A DNA stretch of 64,000 nucleotides, taken from contig WYBC01000008.1 in the NCBI GenBank assembly GCA_011526085.1, positions 36,724 to 100,723 on the forward strand, read 5' to 3'. This stretch comes from Lysobacter sp. GTDB lineage: Bacteria > Pseudomonadota > Gammaproteobacteria > Xanthomonadales > Xanthomonadaceae. Position 1 is the stretch's first letter; every line of letters starts with the position of its first letter. Under the pieces are notes generated by a model. The model ran no database searches. It was not told the origin of the DNA and saw only the letters and a program-made list of their open reading frames with translations. This document shows positions 1-9,203 of the stretch, piece after piece. A program made the translations under genes and the position numbers.

Positions 1-1944
1 GCGCGGGATCCCGGCGCCTTCGACGATAGTAAATCCACCGGCGCCTGAACCCGACCCCGCCGCACCGTCCAGGCCGGCCATCTCGCAGACGCCGTTGTGC
101 AGGCGGCAGGCGATGCCGATCCGGCGATAGCCGAAATCGTCGAACAGGCCGATCAGCTGGCCCTGCAGGGTGGTCACGAACGAGGCGTCGCCGACGCTCG
201 AAATGTTCTGCACCGCGCGCTGGCTGATGCGCTGGCGCACGCCGCGCTTCTTTTCGGTATGCAGTTCGGCGTCGAAGGCGGTGGCGGTCCAGTCGACCAG
301 GCGCAATTCGCGGATGCCGCCGTGCAGCCGGCCGCTGATGCTGCCGAAGTCGAACACTTCGGTGACCGACAGCAGATCGAGATCCTGCAGCGCGAGGTCC
401 GCCGACAGCGTCGGCGCGACGCCGAAGGGCCGCTCCATCGCCAGCGACGACACCGTCACCCGGCCATCGAACACCCGCATCTCCAGGCCGCCTTCGAACA
501 CCAGACGGTCGGCCGCGAAACGGGCATCGGGAATCGTGCCGCTGAGCGTGCCGCGGAACGCCGGCCAGCCGAGATTCTTCGCGAGCGTGCCGATGTCGAT
601 CGCATCGAGGGTCAGGCCGAAATTCGCCTCCACGCCGCGGTCGCCCGACGGCGGGCGCAGCTGGAATCGGTCGAAACGCAGGCTGCCGCCGACCGCGGGC
701 ACGGTGGCCGGCGCGCGCAGGCCGATGCCGCCGTCGGCGCTGCGCAACGCCAGCGTCGATGCGCCGAAATCGAGACCGTAAAGCTGTCCGCTGCGCCAGC
801 GCAGCGCACTGTCGGCGGGGCCGTCGCCGGAGAAGCGTACATCGCCGTCGAGACCGTCGAAGCGGAACATGCCGCCGCCTTCGCGCACATCGACCGCTTC
901 GAAGCGCGCATCGAAACCGCGCAGTCCGGTGGCATCCAGTTGCACGCGGCTGCGCAGTCTTCCGGCAAGGCCGAGATCGCTCAGGCCGAAACTGCCGAGC
1001 CAGCCGGACAGATAGCGACCGGTCACCGGCGCCAGGTCGTCACTGGAGACTTCGACATCAAGCGCGCGCAGCGCGCCGTCCGGCGCGAACGCCGCCTCGC
1101 CGCGCGCCGCGAGCGTGCCGCCGTCGCGCCAGTCGATGGTCGGCAGGCGCCAGCCGGCATCGTCGCCGACGGCCTCGATGCGCAGCGCCACCGGCGTCTT
1201 CGGCAGCGCGACATAGGCGCTGCCGAACAGGAATTCGCCGCCGCGCAGTTCGCCGTCGAGATCGATGCGCTGTTCGTTCGCGGCGATGCGGTAATCGAGC
1301 GCGAACCGCGCGCCGAGACCTTCGGCGGCGATGGTGGCGTCGGGCGTTTCCAGCGCAACGCCCTGGAAAGTCAGCGGCCCGGCGATGCGCAGCGGACGGT
1401 CGGCCGGTGCGCTGACGACGAGCCGGCCGTCCATCAGGCCGTTCTTGAAACGGCCGTCGGCCCACGCACGATCGAGCAGCGCCTGCGACCAGCGCATCGG
1501 CACCTGCAGCAGATCGATGCGGGTGTCGTCGGGCGCCGCGGCCTGGCGATGGACTTCAAGCCGCGCCGCCCCCTGGCGCAACGCCACGTCGGTGTAGGCG
1601 GTGCCGAGATCGACACCGAGCCGCATCGGGGCGCCGCGGCCGGCGCGCAGATCGCCATCGCAGCGCCAGCCGCCCGCGCCGTCGCGCTGCAGCGGGCACT
1701 GCCAGACGAGATCGTGGAAGCGATAACCGAGGTCGGGCGCGTCGAGCGTGCCGACCCGCAATCGCAGGGTGCCGCGGTCGGCCTGCGCTGGCCAGTCGAG
1801 CCGCACGTCGACGCGTTCGAGCGTGGCCAGTCCGGTCGCGATCCGCGCGATGCTGGCGGTCGCGGTGCGCGCCTGCGTCGTCTGCGGCCAGAAGGCCGCG
1901 CAGAGCGCGAGCGACAGCAGGATCGGTAAGATGCGCGACGACAT
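1..1944 (-). CDS. AsmA/YdbH-like envelope protein, partial (C-terminus off the left edge)
   Basis: One open frame of 648 codons starts at 1944 and has not reached a stop at base 1, so the gene continues outside the window. Residues 1-25 form a signal peptide or anchor (LPILLSLALCAAFW, then QTTQA). The rest lacks enzyme motifs and is built of short alternating polar/hydrophobic strands with many L-x-G-x-L steps, the style of the AsmA/TamB/YdbH family of long beta-groove proteins linked to phospholipid transport between membranes. Segments GVRQRISQRAVQNIS and DDFGYRRIG near the visible end suit the C-terminal part of YdbH-type members. The gene is read divergently from the receiver-Hpt gene with 24 bp between starts. 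Being an exported protein is well supported; the family is inferred from architecture. Confidence 0.62.
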   Translation of the reverse strand, partial: MSSRILPILLSLALCAAFWPQTTQARTATASIARIATGLATLERVDVRLDWPAQADRGTLRLRVGTLDAPDLGYRFHDLVWQCPLQRDGAGGWRCDGDLRAGRGAPMRLGVDLGTAYTDVALRQGAARLEVHRQAAAPDDTRIDLLQVPMRWSQALLDRAWADGRFKNGLMDGRLVVSAPADRPLRIAGPLTFQGVALETPDATIAAEGLGARFALDYRIAANEQRIDLDGELRGGEFLFGSAYVALPKTPVALRIEAVGDDAGWRLPTIDWRDGGTLAARGEAAFAPDGALRALDVEVSSDDLAPVTGRYLSGWLGSFGLSDLGLAGRLRSRVQLDATGLRGFDARFEAVDVREGGGMFRFDGLDGDVRFSGDGPADSALRWRSGQLYGLDFGASTLALRSADGGIGLRAPATVPAVGGSLRFDRFQLRPPSGDRGVEANFGLTLDAIDIGTLAKNLGWPAFRGTLSGTIPDARFAADRLVFEGGLEMRVFDGRVTVSSLAMERPFGVAPTLSADLALQDLDLLSVTEVFDFGSISGRLHGGIRELRLVDWTATAFDAELHTEKKRGVRQRISQRAVQNISSVGDASFVTTLQGQLIGLFDDFGYRRIGIACRLHNGVCEMAGLDGAAGSGSGAGGFTIVEGAGIPR

Positions 1945-1968
1945 GGCCGTCAGAGTAAACGACCCGCG

Positions 1969-2739
1969 ATGAATGCATCCGTCCCGCTGCCGTCGGGTCC
2001 TTCGCAACCCGCCGCCCTGCCCCGCGTCCTGCTGCTCGAAGACGACCCGGTGAGCGCGGCCTTCCTCGCCGAAGGGATCGCAGGACTGCCGGCCACGGTG
2101 GACATCGCCGGCACCGTCGCCGAAGCGCGGACGCTGGCCGGAGACCGCCATGCGCTGTGGCTGTTCGATGCGAGCCTGCCGGACGGCCGCGGCGACGCAT
2201 TGCTGGCGGAACTGCGGGCCCGGGGACTGGCGGTGCCCGCGCTGGCGCATACCGCCGACGCCCGGCGCGAAGAACGCGACGCGCTGATCGCCGCGGGGTT
2301 CGTCGATGTCCTGCCGAAGCCGCTCGCGATCGCACATCTGCATGCGGCGCTGCGACGCGCGCTGGGAACGCAGGCGACGTGGTCCATAGAGGACATCGCG
2401 GCACCGTGCTCATCCATCGATGGCGAGACGCCGCCGATCTGGGACGATGCCGTCGCCCTGCGCGCGCTCAACGGCCAGCGCGCGCATGTCGACACGATGC
2501 GCGGCCTGTTCCGCGGCGAGTTGATCCAGACCGTGGCGCGCGTCGCCGGTGCGTTCGACCGCGGTGATATTGACGCACTGCACGCAGAACTGCACCGGCT
2601 GCAGGCGGCCTGCGGCTTCACCGGCGCCGCGCGACTGGCCATGGCGGTCGATGCGCTGCGGGCGACGCCGGATTCGAGCGTCGTGCATGCGCAGTTCGAA
2701 CGCGCGGCTCAGGACACGCTGTCGTCGCCTTCCGGCTGA
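1969..2739 (+). CDS. Response-regulator receiver domain fused to an Hpt domain
   Basis: A 256-residue cytoplasmic phosphorelay protein. Residues 17-132 form a CheY-like receiver: acidic pair D25/D26, phospho-acceptor D67 in LFDASLPDG, and the conserved lysine K117 in LPKPL, with normal spacing. Residues 155-250 form a four-helix Hpt-like domain with the likely phospho-histidine H209 in [13 protein letters not shown], where most Hpt domains read H-x-L-K-G-(S/A). No kinase or output domain is present, so it can only relay phosphate, as in the C-terminal part of hybrid kinases such as RpfC of Xanthomonas. No partner kinase is nearby. The 3' end overlaps the 3' end of convergent recO by 31 bp. 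The partner cannot be told from the sequence. Confidence 0.8.
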   Translation: MNASVPLPSGPSQPAALPRVLLLEDDPVSAAFLAEGIAGLPATVDIAGTVAEARTLAGDRHALWLFDASLPDGRGDALLAELRARGLAVPALAHTADARREERDALIAAGFVDVLPKPLAIAHLHAALRRALGTQATWSIEDIAAPCSSIDGETPPIWDDAVALRALNGQRAHVDTMRGLFRGELIQTVARVAGAFDRGDIDALHAELHRLQAACGFTGAARLAMAVDALRATPDSSVVHAQFERAAQDTLSSPSG

Positions 2740-3494
2740 GTGGCGGAGGGTGGCACCGACGCATCGCCGCGCGGCAAGGCCGCGATCAGCTCCCACGATT
2801 TCAATCCGCGCCCGCCGAGATGGTGCAGCAGCAGCGCGCGCATCGCGCGGCGCAAGCCAGGCATGTCCTCGGCGCAGGGTTCGCGGTCGGCGGCGAGATC
2901 GAGCAGCGCGCGGCCGGTCGCGGCTTCGTTGCGGCCGGTGCGGCCGGTATTCGCCGCCTCGCCGAGCACGCGACGCGGGCCGTGCTCGGCATCGAGGTGA
3001 TAGCGCGCGGCGGGGTCGATCGCGGTGCCGTCGCCGTCGCAGTCCCAGGCGAAACCGACGCCCAGCGCCTCGAGCAGATCGCGCTCGAAGCGTCGCAGCG
3101 TCCACGCCAGCGGCAGATCGTCGAGACCCAGCCGCGCGCGGGTTTCGCCGTAGATCGCATACAGCATGCCGACGCCGTCGTGGCGCGGCGCGAGACGCAG
3201 CATCAGTTCGTTGAGATAGAAGCCCGCCAGCATCGCGTCGCCGTGCAGCCGCGGCGCTTCGTCGATGGCCTCGGCGGCGTTGAGATGCGCCAGCTCGCCG
3301 CGCTGCACGGCATCGAAGCGGATGTGCTGCAGCGGCTGCAGCGCCGCGCGGAATGGCTGTTTCTTCGGCCCGTGCACGCCGCGCGCGACCAGGCCGACGC
3401 GACCATGCTCACGGCTCAGCACTTCGACCAGCAGACTGGTTTCGCGCCAGGCGCGGGCATGGAGGACGAACGCGGGTTCGGCGGTGTAGCGCAT
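2709..3494 (-). CDS. recO: DNA repair protein RecO
   Basis: RecO works with RecF and RecR to load RecA on gapped DNA and anneals strands. The 261-residue product has the N-terminal OB-fold ([23 protein letters not shown] at residues 8-30 in part; then [15 protein letters not shown]) and the helical C-terminal half ending in the typical [17 protein letters not shown] block. I use the ATG at 3494, which gives the family N-terminus; an in-frame ATG at 3527 would add 11 atypical residues. The gene is the last of the leftward lepA-lepB-rnc-era-recO block common in gammaproteobacteria, here separated from era by one small exported-protein gene. Its last 31 bp overlap the convergent receiver-Hpt gene. 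Confidence 0.93.
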   Translation of the reverse strand: MRYTAEPAFVLHARAWRETSLLVEVLSREHGRVGLVARGVHGPKKQPFRAALQPLQHIRFDAVQRGELAHLNAAEAIDEAPRLHGDAMLAGFYLNELMLRLAPRHDGVGMLYAIYGETRARLGLDDLPLAWTLRRFERDLLEALGVGFAWDCDGDGTAIDPAARYHLDAEHGPRRVLGEAANTGRTGRNEAATGRALLDLAADREPCAEDMPGLRRAMRALLLHHLGGRGLKSWELIAALPRGDASVPPSATQPEGDDSVS

Positions 3495-3545
3495 CGCGTC
3501 AGCCGGCGGGGACGAACCGCAGACCATCGGATGTCGCGGGGTGCA

Positions 3546-3980
3546 TCATGGCGACGCGCGCTCGACCAGACGCACACCGACGATCTCTCGCTCCCACTCG
3601 CCCTGCATGCTCGACGCGGTCGCCTTCTCGATACGCAGGCAACCCGCGTCGCCGCGACCGACCACGATCGCACCATCGAATGCGGAGAGATCGTCCAGAG
3701 CGCCGGCACCATGACCGGCGCTTGCGTCGAAGCCGGCACGCCCCGAAATCGGACGGGAAACACCGACATTCCAATCCGCCGGTATCCGCTCGATGGCGAC
3801 GAATTCGCCGCACGCGATCACGATCCGGACGTGGTCGATGGCGAGGCCCGCGGGCGGCTTCACGAACTGTGGCGGGAAACGGATTTCATGGCGATGCGTC
3901 GGATCGCCCGCCATCGCGACGCCGGGCGACGCCACAAGCCAGAACGCGAGCGCGAGCGCGACGCGCACGGTGCGGATCAC
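3546..3980 (-). CDS. Hypothetical exported protein between era and recO
   Basis: A 144-residue product starting at GTG 3980 that overlaps the era stop by four bases (GTGA), so translation is probably coupled to era. Residues 1-24 form a clear signal peptide ([20 protein letters not shown]). The mature part has [23 protein letters not shown] and two cysteines (C58 and C114), which could pair in the periplasm. Stop at 3546 is 51 bp before the recO ATG, so the three genes are likely co-transcribed. I recognise no family. The start and exported nature are well supported; the role is unknown. An odd feature is an envelope gene lodged in the era-recO pair, which are usually adjacent. Confidence 0.72.
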   Translation of the reverse strand: MIRTVRVALALAFWLVASPGVAMAGDPTHRHEIRFPPQFVKPPAGLAIDHVRIVIACGEFVAIERIPADWNVGVSRPISGRAGFDASAGHGAGALDDLSAFDGAIVVGRGDAGCLRIEKATASSMQGEWEREIVGVRLVERASP

Positions 3981-4912
3981 TCCGTGTATCCGAAGGCCTT
4001 CAGCGCCGCTTCGTCGTCCGACCAGCCTTCGCGCACGCGGACCCAGGTTTCGAGGAACACGCGACAGCCGAACATGCGTTCCATCTGCTGCCGCGCCTTG
4101 GTGCCGATCTCGCGCAGGCGGGCGCCGCCCTTGCCGATGACGATGGCCTTCTGGCTCTCGCGCTCGACGAAGATCACCGCGCCGATGCGGTACATCGACT
4201 CCGGCGGCGCGCCCTTGCGCAGCGACGGCTCTTCCTCGAAACGTTCGATCTCGACGGTGGTCGCATAGGGCAGCTCGGCGCCGAGCTGACGCATCAGCTG
4301 TTCGCGCACCAGTTCGCCGGCGAGGAACCGCTGGCTCTTGTCGGTGATCTCGTCTTCGCCGTACAGCGCATCCTGTTCCGGCAGCAGACCGAGCACGGTC
4401 TTCACCAGAGGCTGCAGGCCGCTGCGCTTCAGCGCCGACACCGGATGCACGCTGGCGAATTCGCGGCCTTCGCTGGCCGACTGCAGGAACGGCAGCAGCA
4501 CGGCCTTGTCGGGATAGCGGTCGACCTGGTTCACGACCAGCACGGTGGGAATGCCGGCGCCCTTCAGGGCGTCGTAGGCCAACGTGTCTTCGTCGCTCCA
4601 CTGCCCGGCGCGGATCACCAGCATCGCCGCGTCCACGCCTTCCAGCGCGCCGCGCGCCGCGCGGTTCATCATCCGGTGCATGGCCGACGCGGTGGCCTTG
4701 CCCTTGTCGGCGTGGATGCCGGGGGTGTCGACCAGCACCAGTTGGCCTTCGGGGAAGGTGGCGATGCCCAGCATGCGGTGACGGGTGGTCTGCGGCCGCG
4801 GCGAGACGATGCTGACCTTGGTGCCGACGAGGGCGTTGATGAGCGTGGATTTGCCGACGTTCGGCCGGCCGAGGACGGCGACATGGCCCGCGCGATGGGT
4901 GGTTTCGGTCAT
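3977..4912 (-). CDS. era: GTPase Era (ribosome biogenesis)
   Basis: Era is an essential GTPase that binds the 3' end of 16S rRNA during 30S assembly. The 311-residue product shows G1 GRPNVGKST (15-23), the switch region ending [11 protein letters not shown]3 DTPG (62-65), G4 NQVD, and a C-terminal KH domain with the GxxG-type loop [13 protein letters not shown]. Length matches the family (about 300). It lies downstream of rnc with a 142-bp gap, and its stop overlaps the GTG of the following small exported-protein gene. All key residues are present. Confidence 0.97.
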   Translation of the reverse strand: MTETTHRAGHVAVLGRPNVGKSTLINALVGTKVSIVSPRPQTTRHRMLGIATFPEGQLVLVDTPGIHADKGKATASAMHRMMNRAARGALEGVDAAMLVIRAGQWSDEDTLAYDALKGAGIPTVLVVNQVDRYPDKAVLLPFLQSASEGREFASVHPVSALKRSGLQPLVKTVLGLLPEQDALYGEDEITDKSQRFLAGELVREQLMRQLGAELPYATTVEIERFEEEPSLRKGAPPESMYRIGAVIFVERESQKAIVIGKGGARLREIGTKARQQMERMFGCRVFLETWVRVREGWSDDEAALKAFGYTE

Positions 4913-5054
4913 GCCGCGATTGTACGGCCCGGCCGGGGGCGGCGATACCCGGACCCGCGGAATGCACGGGATTTTCCGCCCATCACCGCAGCGGACGATG
5001 CGGAGCGATCGACGCGGAACGATCGAAGCCGGGACGGCGTCGGGCCGGACGCGC

Positions 5055-5726
5055 TCAGGCGTCCGGCGCGACCGCCTGCAACACCGCTTCGGCCGCGAGC
5101 TGTTCGGCGGCGCGCCGCGAGCCGGCCTCGCCTTCGCGACGCAGCGGCGGATCGCTCAATGCGCATTCGGTGCGGAACAGCTTGGCGTGGTCTTCGCCGG
5201 ATTCCGACAGCAGGGTGTAGGCCGGCAGCGGCAATTGCCGGGCCTGCAGCCATTCCTGGAGACGGGTCTTGGCGTCCTTGCCGAGCTTGTGCGGCGGCGG
5301 CAGCGCTTCGATGGCCGCGGCGAACCACGGCAGCACGACCGCGCGGCAGGTATCGAAGCCGGCGTCGAGATAGATCGCACCAACCACCGCCTCGAAGGCG
5401 TCTGCGAGGATCGAGTCGCGGCGGTGGCCACCGGATTTCATCTCGCCGGGGCCGAGCAGGATCCGCGTTCCCAGTTCGAGTCCGCGGGCGAGCGCCGCGA
5501 GCGAGGATTCGCGCACCAGTTCGGCGCGGGCGCGGGTCAGTTCGCCTTCGGCCGCCTTCGGCCAGCGGGCGTACAGCGCCTCCGCGACGATGGCGCCGAC
5601 CAGGGCGTCGCCGAGGAATTCCAGCCGTTCGTTGTGGACGGCGGCGGCGCTGCGGTGGGTCAGTGCCCGTTCCAGCAGCGCCGGGTCGCGGAAGACATGG
5701 CCCCCGCAGGCGATCGCGGCGCTCAC
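5055..5726 (-). CDS. rnc: Ribonuclease III
   Basis: RNase III cuts double-stranded RNA in rRNA and mRNA processing. The 223-residue product has the catalytic signature [13 protein letters not shown] (about 31-43), the second acidic cluster [17 protein letters not shown], and a C-terminal dsRNA-binding domain ([20 protein letters not shown] and the closing [15 protein letters not shown]). Metal-binding E and D residues in both motifs are intact. It follows the DUF4845 gene after 27 bp and precedes era, the conserved lepB-DUF4845-rnc-era order in Xanthomonadaceae and pseudomonads. Confidence 0.97.
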   Translation of the reverse strand: MSAAIACGGHVFRDPALLERALTHRSAAAVHNERLEFLGDALVGAIVAEALYARWPKAAEGELTRARAELVRESSLAALARGLELGTRILLGPGEMKSGGHRRDSILADAFEAVVGAIYLDAGFDTCRAVVLPWFAAAIEALPPPHKLGKDAKTRLQEWLQARQLPLPAYTLLSESGEDHAKLFRTECALSDPPLRREGEAGSRRAAEQLAAEAVLQAVAPDA

Positions 5727-5753
5727 CTCAGGCCCGGCCTCACTGCTCCGGGC

Positions 5754-6137
5754 TCAATACGTGGCCGTTCCCGAGAGCGCCTGCTCGGCGCTGAACTTGC
5801 CGACCGCATCGAGGTTGTACATCAGCGGCACGCGCACTTCGTAATTGACGTACATCACCTGGCCCTGACCGCTGCCCTTGTTCTCGATCTTCACGTGCTG
5901 GGGCTTCACGTTTTCCGAGTAGCTGATGTAGAGGCGCTTGAAGAATTTTTCCTTGATCTGCGCCGGCTGCTCGTTGGCGATGCCGGCTTCGGCGGCAAGG
6001 CCCTTCATCGCGGATTTCACCGCGAAGAACTCCTGGTACATCGGGAACAGCTTCATGACGATGAACAGGAAGAAGCCGACCACCGATGCAACGATGACGA
6101 AGCTGATCAAGGTCATGCCGCTCTGATTGCGTCGCAT
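5754..6137 (-). CDS. DUF4845 single-pass membrane protein
   Basis: A 127-residue protein starting at ATG 6137, chosen because GGGGGAA lies about eight bases upstream and the product then begins MRRNQSGMTL as in the family. Residues 7-29 (MTLISFVIVASVVGFFLFIVMKL) are a type-IV-pilin-like N-terminal membrane segment; the remainder is a soluble domain with EKFFKRLYI and a mixed beta tail. DUF4845 proteins sit between lepB and rnc in many gamma- and betaproteobacteria. The function is not known; co-transcription with lepB suggests an envelope role. Confidence 0.88.
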   Translation of the reverse strand: MRRNQSGMTLISFVIVASVVGFFLFIVMKLFPMYQEFFAVKSAMKGLAAEAGIANEQPAQIKEKFFKRLYISYSENVKPQHVKIENKGSGQGQVMYVNYEVRVPLMYNLDAVGKFSAEQALSGTATY

Positions 6138-6242
6138 ATCCGATTCCCCCAAAACGATGACGTGTGAACGATGGTGTGTGGACGATGGCACGCGGGCGAT
6201 CGCTTCCGGGCGATCGCTGGACGCGCTGCCGGCGGCGACGCC

Positions 6243-7061
6243 TTACGGAATGTCGTTGCCGATGCGGGACGGCTCGAAACTGTCGGTGCAGAACCAGCCA
6301 CTGCAGTTCAACCACACCAGGAACGCCTTGCCGCGGAGCCTCTCTTCCGGCAGATACCCCCAGAATCTACCATCATCGCTGCGGTCGCGGTTGTCGCCCA
6401 TCACAAGATAATGACCGGGCGGCACGGTCCAGCGGCTCTCGCCACGGGGGTCGACGAACTGATCCGGCAGCTCCAGGACTTCGTGCTCGTGGCCGGGCAT
6501 TTTCTCGAGCAGGCGGGTCGCGCCGTTCATTTCGGCGTTGCGGCCGTTGCCCTTGAATTCGCCCTTCGGCGCGTACTGCATGACCTGGCCGTTGATCGAC
6601 AGCGTGGTGCCGGCGTATTCAATGGTGTCCCCCGGCAGGCCGATCACGCGCTTGATGTAGTCGGCGCCGGTGTTCGGGTCGCCGGGCCCCTTGCCCGGAT
6701 AACGGAACACGACCACGTCGCCGCGCCCGGGTTCGCCGACCTCGATCACCTTCCTGTTGGTGATCGGCAGGCGCAGGCCGTAGGCGAACTTGTTGACCAG
6801 GATGAAGTCGCCGATCAGCAGCGTCGGCATCATCGAACTGGAAGGAATGCGGAAGGGCTCGGCGACGAAGCTGCGCAGCATCAGCACCAGCGCCAGCACC
6901 GGGAAGAACGCGCGGGCGTAGTCCACGACCACCGGCTCGGCACGTTCGTCCAGCAGGCCGTCGGCCGTGGCCCGCCGCTTGGCGAAGAACAGCTTGTCGA
7001 GCAGCCAGATCACGCCGGTGATCAGGGTCAACGCGACGAGGATGATTTCGAACCAGACCAT
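6243..7061 (-). CDS. lepB: Signal peptidase I
   Basis: LepB removes signal peptides from exported proteins at the outer face of the inner membrane. The 272-residue product has two N-terminal membrane segments (residues 2-22 and about 52-66), the catalytic serine S76 in IPSSSMMPTLLIGDF and the general-base lysine K137 in DYIKRVIGLPGD. The C-terminal box GDNRDRSDDGRFWGYLPEE is also complete. The gene follows lepA, with which it forms a leftward operon ending in recO. Confidence 0.97.
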   Translation of the reverse strand: MVWFEIILVALTLITGVIWLLDKLFFAKRRATADGLLDERAEPVVVDYARAFFPVLALVLMLRSFVAEPFRIPSSSMMPTLLIGDFILVNKFAYGLRLPITNRKVIEVGEPGRGDVVVFRYPGKGPGDPNTGADYIKRVIGLPGDTIEYAGTTLSINGQVMQYAPKGEFKGNGRNAEMNGATRLLEKMPGHEHEVLELPDQFVDPRGESRWTVPPGHYLVMGDNRDRSDDGRFWGYLPEERLRGKAFLVWLNCSGWFCTDSFEPSRIGNDIP

Positions 7062-7079
7062 ACAGTCTCCAAATGAAAG

Positions 7080-7102
7080 CCCCTCTCCGACCGGAAGAGG
7101 GG
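7080..7102 (-). terminator. Hairpin between lepA and lepB
   Basis: A 7-bp GC-rich stem (CCCCTCT at 7080-7086 with AGAGGGG at 7096-7102, loop of nine) sits between the lepA stop (7230) and the lepB start (7061). Read leftward it is followed by CTTTCATTT, a weak U-tract, so it may attenuate rather than stop transcription from lepA into lepB. Confidence 0.45.
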
Positions 7103-7229
7103 TCGCGATGAGGGTACGGCAACGCGGCGAAAGTTCAACGACCGGCGTTTCCTGCCCCCCATCCGCCTCCGGACCGGGTCCGGTGCATGCCGTTCGGGCA
7201 CCGCCTCCCGGCGGGAGACGGCATCGGGA

Positions 7230-9035
7230 TCACTTGCTGTCCACCTGCAGCACGGCGAGGAAGGCCTCCTGCGGGATTTCCACCCGACCGACCTGCTTCA
7301 TCCGCTTCTTGCCTTCCTTCTGTTTCTCCAGCAGCTTCTTCTTGCGGCTGATGTCGCCGCCGTAGCACTTCGCCAGCACGTTCTTGCGCAGCGCCTTGAC
7401 CGTGCTGCGCGAGATGATCTGCGAACCGATCGCGGCCTGGATGGCCACGTCGAACATCTGCCGCGGGATCAGATCCTTCATCTTTTCGCACAGCTCGCGG
7501 CCGCGCCGGTCGGCGTGGCTGCGATGGACGATGATCGACAGCGCGTCGACGCGGTCGCCGTTGATCAGCGTATCCACGCGCACGAACGGACCGGCGTCGA
7601 AACGCAGGAAGTGGTAGTCCAGCGAAGCGTAGCCGCGCGAGACCGACTTGAGCTTGTCGAAGAAATCGAGAACCACCTCGGCCATCGGCAGTTCGTAGCT
7701 GATCTGCACCTGTCCGCCCAGATACTGGATGCCGATCTGCGAACCGCGCTTCTCTTCGCACAGCGTGATGCAGTTGCCGACGTAGTCCGGCGGGGTGAGG
7801 ATGTTCGCGCGGATGATCGGCTCGCGGACTTCCTCGATGTGATTGGTCGGCGGCAGCTTCGCGGGATTGTCCAGCGACACCACCGTGCCGTCGGTCTTCA
7901 GCACTTCGTACACCACGGTCGGCGCCGTGGTGATGAGGTTGAGGTTGTACTCGCGCTCCAGACGCTCCTGCACGATCTCCATGTGCAGCATGCCGAGGAA
8001 GCCGCAGCGGAAGCCGAACCCCATCGCTTCGGAGCTTTCGGGCTCGAAACGCAGGGCGGCGTCGTTGAGCTGCAGTTTTTCCAGCGCTTCGCGCAGGTCC
8101 GGATAGTCTTCGGCATCGACCGGAAACAGGCCGGCGAACACGCGCGGCTGCATTTCCTGGAAGCCCGGCAGCGGCTTGTCGGCCGGATCGCTGGCCAGCG
8201 TGAGGGTGTCGCCGACCGGTGCGCCGTGGACATCCTTGATGCTGGCGTTGATCCAGCCCACTTCGCCCGCGCCGAGCTTCTTCAGTTCCTTGCGCTTGGG
8301 CGTGAACACGCCGACCTTGTCGACCAGATGCGTGCGGCCGGTCGACATCACCAGGATCTTGGTGCCGGGCACGATTTCGCCCTGCATCACCCGCACCAGC
8401 GAGACCACGCCGAGATAGTTGTCGAACCACGAGTCGATGATCAGCGCCTGCAGCTTGTCGGTGTCGCGCGGCTTGGGCGGCGGGATGCGGTGGACGATGG
8501 CTTCGAGCACGTCGCCGACGTTCAGGCCGGTCTTGGCGCTGATCGCGACCGCGTCGGTGGCGTCGATGCCGATGACCGCCTCGATCTCGGCCTTGGCGCG
8601 ATCGATGTCGGCGGTCGGCAGATCGATCTTGTTGAGGATCGGCACCACTTCCAGGCCCTGCTCCACCGCGGTGTAGCAATTGGCGACCGACTGCGCCTCC
8701 ACGCCCTGGGCGGCATCCACCACCAGTAGCGCGCCCTCGCAGGCGGCCAGCGAGCGGCTGACTTCGTAGCTGAAGTCGACATGGCCGGGCGTGTCGATGA
8801 AATTGAGCTGGTAGACCTGCCCGTCCTTCGCCTTGTACGGCAGTGACACGGACTGGGCCTTGATGGTGATGCCGCGCTCGCGCTCGATCGGATTCGAATC
8901 GAGCACCTGCGCCTCCATCTCGCGCGCCTCCAGACCGCCGCACAATTGAATGATGCGATCGGCCAGCGTGGACTTGCCGTGATCGACGTGGGCGATGATG
9001 GAGAAGTTGCGGATGTTCCGCATGGAATCGGACAT
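7230..9035 (-). CDS. lepA: Elongation factor 4 (LepA)
   Basis: LepA is a ribosome-associated GTPase that affects translation initiation and elongation under stress. The 601-residue product (usual length about 600) starts [19 protein letters not shown] a few residues in, with the P-loop HVDHGKST, switch [22 protein letters not shown] and NKIDLP. EF-G-like domains II and III follow, then the LepA-specific C-terminal domain ([41 protein letters not shown]). Nothing is missing. Located upstream of lepB as in most proteobacteria. Confidence 0.98.
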   Translation of the reverse strand: MSDSMRNIRNFSIIAHVDHGKSTLADRIIQLCGGLEAREMEAQVLDSNPIERERGITIKAQSVSLPYKAKDGQVYQLNFIDTPGHVDFSYEVSRSLAACEGALLVVDAAQGVEAQSVANCYTAVEQGLEVVPILNKIDLPTADIDRAKAEIEAVIGIDATDAVAISAKTGLNVGDVLEAIVHRIPPPKPRDTDKLQALIIDSWFDNYLGVVSLVRVMQGEIVPGTKILVMSTGRTHLVDKVGVFTPKRKELKKLGAGEVGWINASIKDVHGAPVGDTLTLASDPADKPLPGFQEMQPRVFAGLFPVDAEDYPDLREALEKLQLNDAALRFEPESSEAMGFGFRCGFLGMLHMEIVQERLEREYNLNLITTAPTVVYEVLKTDGTVVSLDNPAKLPPTNHIEEVREPIIRANILTPPDYVGNCITLCEEKRGSQIGIQYLGGQVQISYELPMAEVVLDFFDKLKSVSRGYASLDYHFLRFDAGPFVRVDTLINGDRVDALSIIVHRSHADRRGRELCEKMKDLIPRQMFDVAIQAAIGSQIISRSTVKALRKNVLAKCYGGDISRKKKLLEKQKEGKKRMKQVGRVEIPQEAFLAVLQVDSK

Positions 9036-9148
9036 AGGGAAGCGCGGCGCGGGGCCGTCGTGGCCTTGTGTGGTCGAACCCGGGATTATCGCACAGGCGG
9101 AAAGCCCGCCGGCCGCAGCCGCGACCGGCCGACCGCCCTCCGGACGCG

Positions 9149-9175
9149 CCGAAGGCGGCCAACGGCCGCCTTCGG
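9149..9175 (-). terminator. Hairpin terminator after the Do-family protease gene
   Basis: A perfect 12-bp stem (CCGAAGGCGGCC at 9149-9160, loop AAC, complementary arm 9164-9175) lies 28 bp beyond the protease stop and 113 bp before lepA starts. There is no clear T-run, so intrinsic termination is plausible but not certain. Confidence 0.5.
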
Positions 9176-9203
9176 ATGGGCCGGACGCCCGTGACGACCG
9201 CGA

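Noticed and set aside
97..1929. A long rightward open frame of 610 codons
   Set aside because: It is opposite the 648-codon AsmA/YdbH-like gene; its translation is Ala/Arg/Gln-rich with no domain, typical of high-GC antisense frames.
3353..5794. A rightward 813-codon frame over era, rnc and neighbours
   Set aside because: Arginine-rich antisense of well-identified genes.
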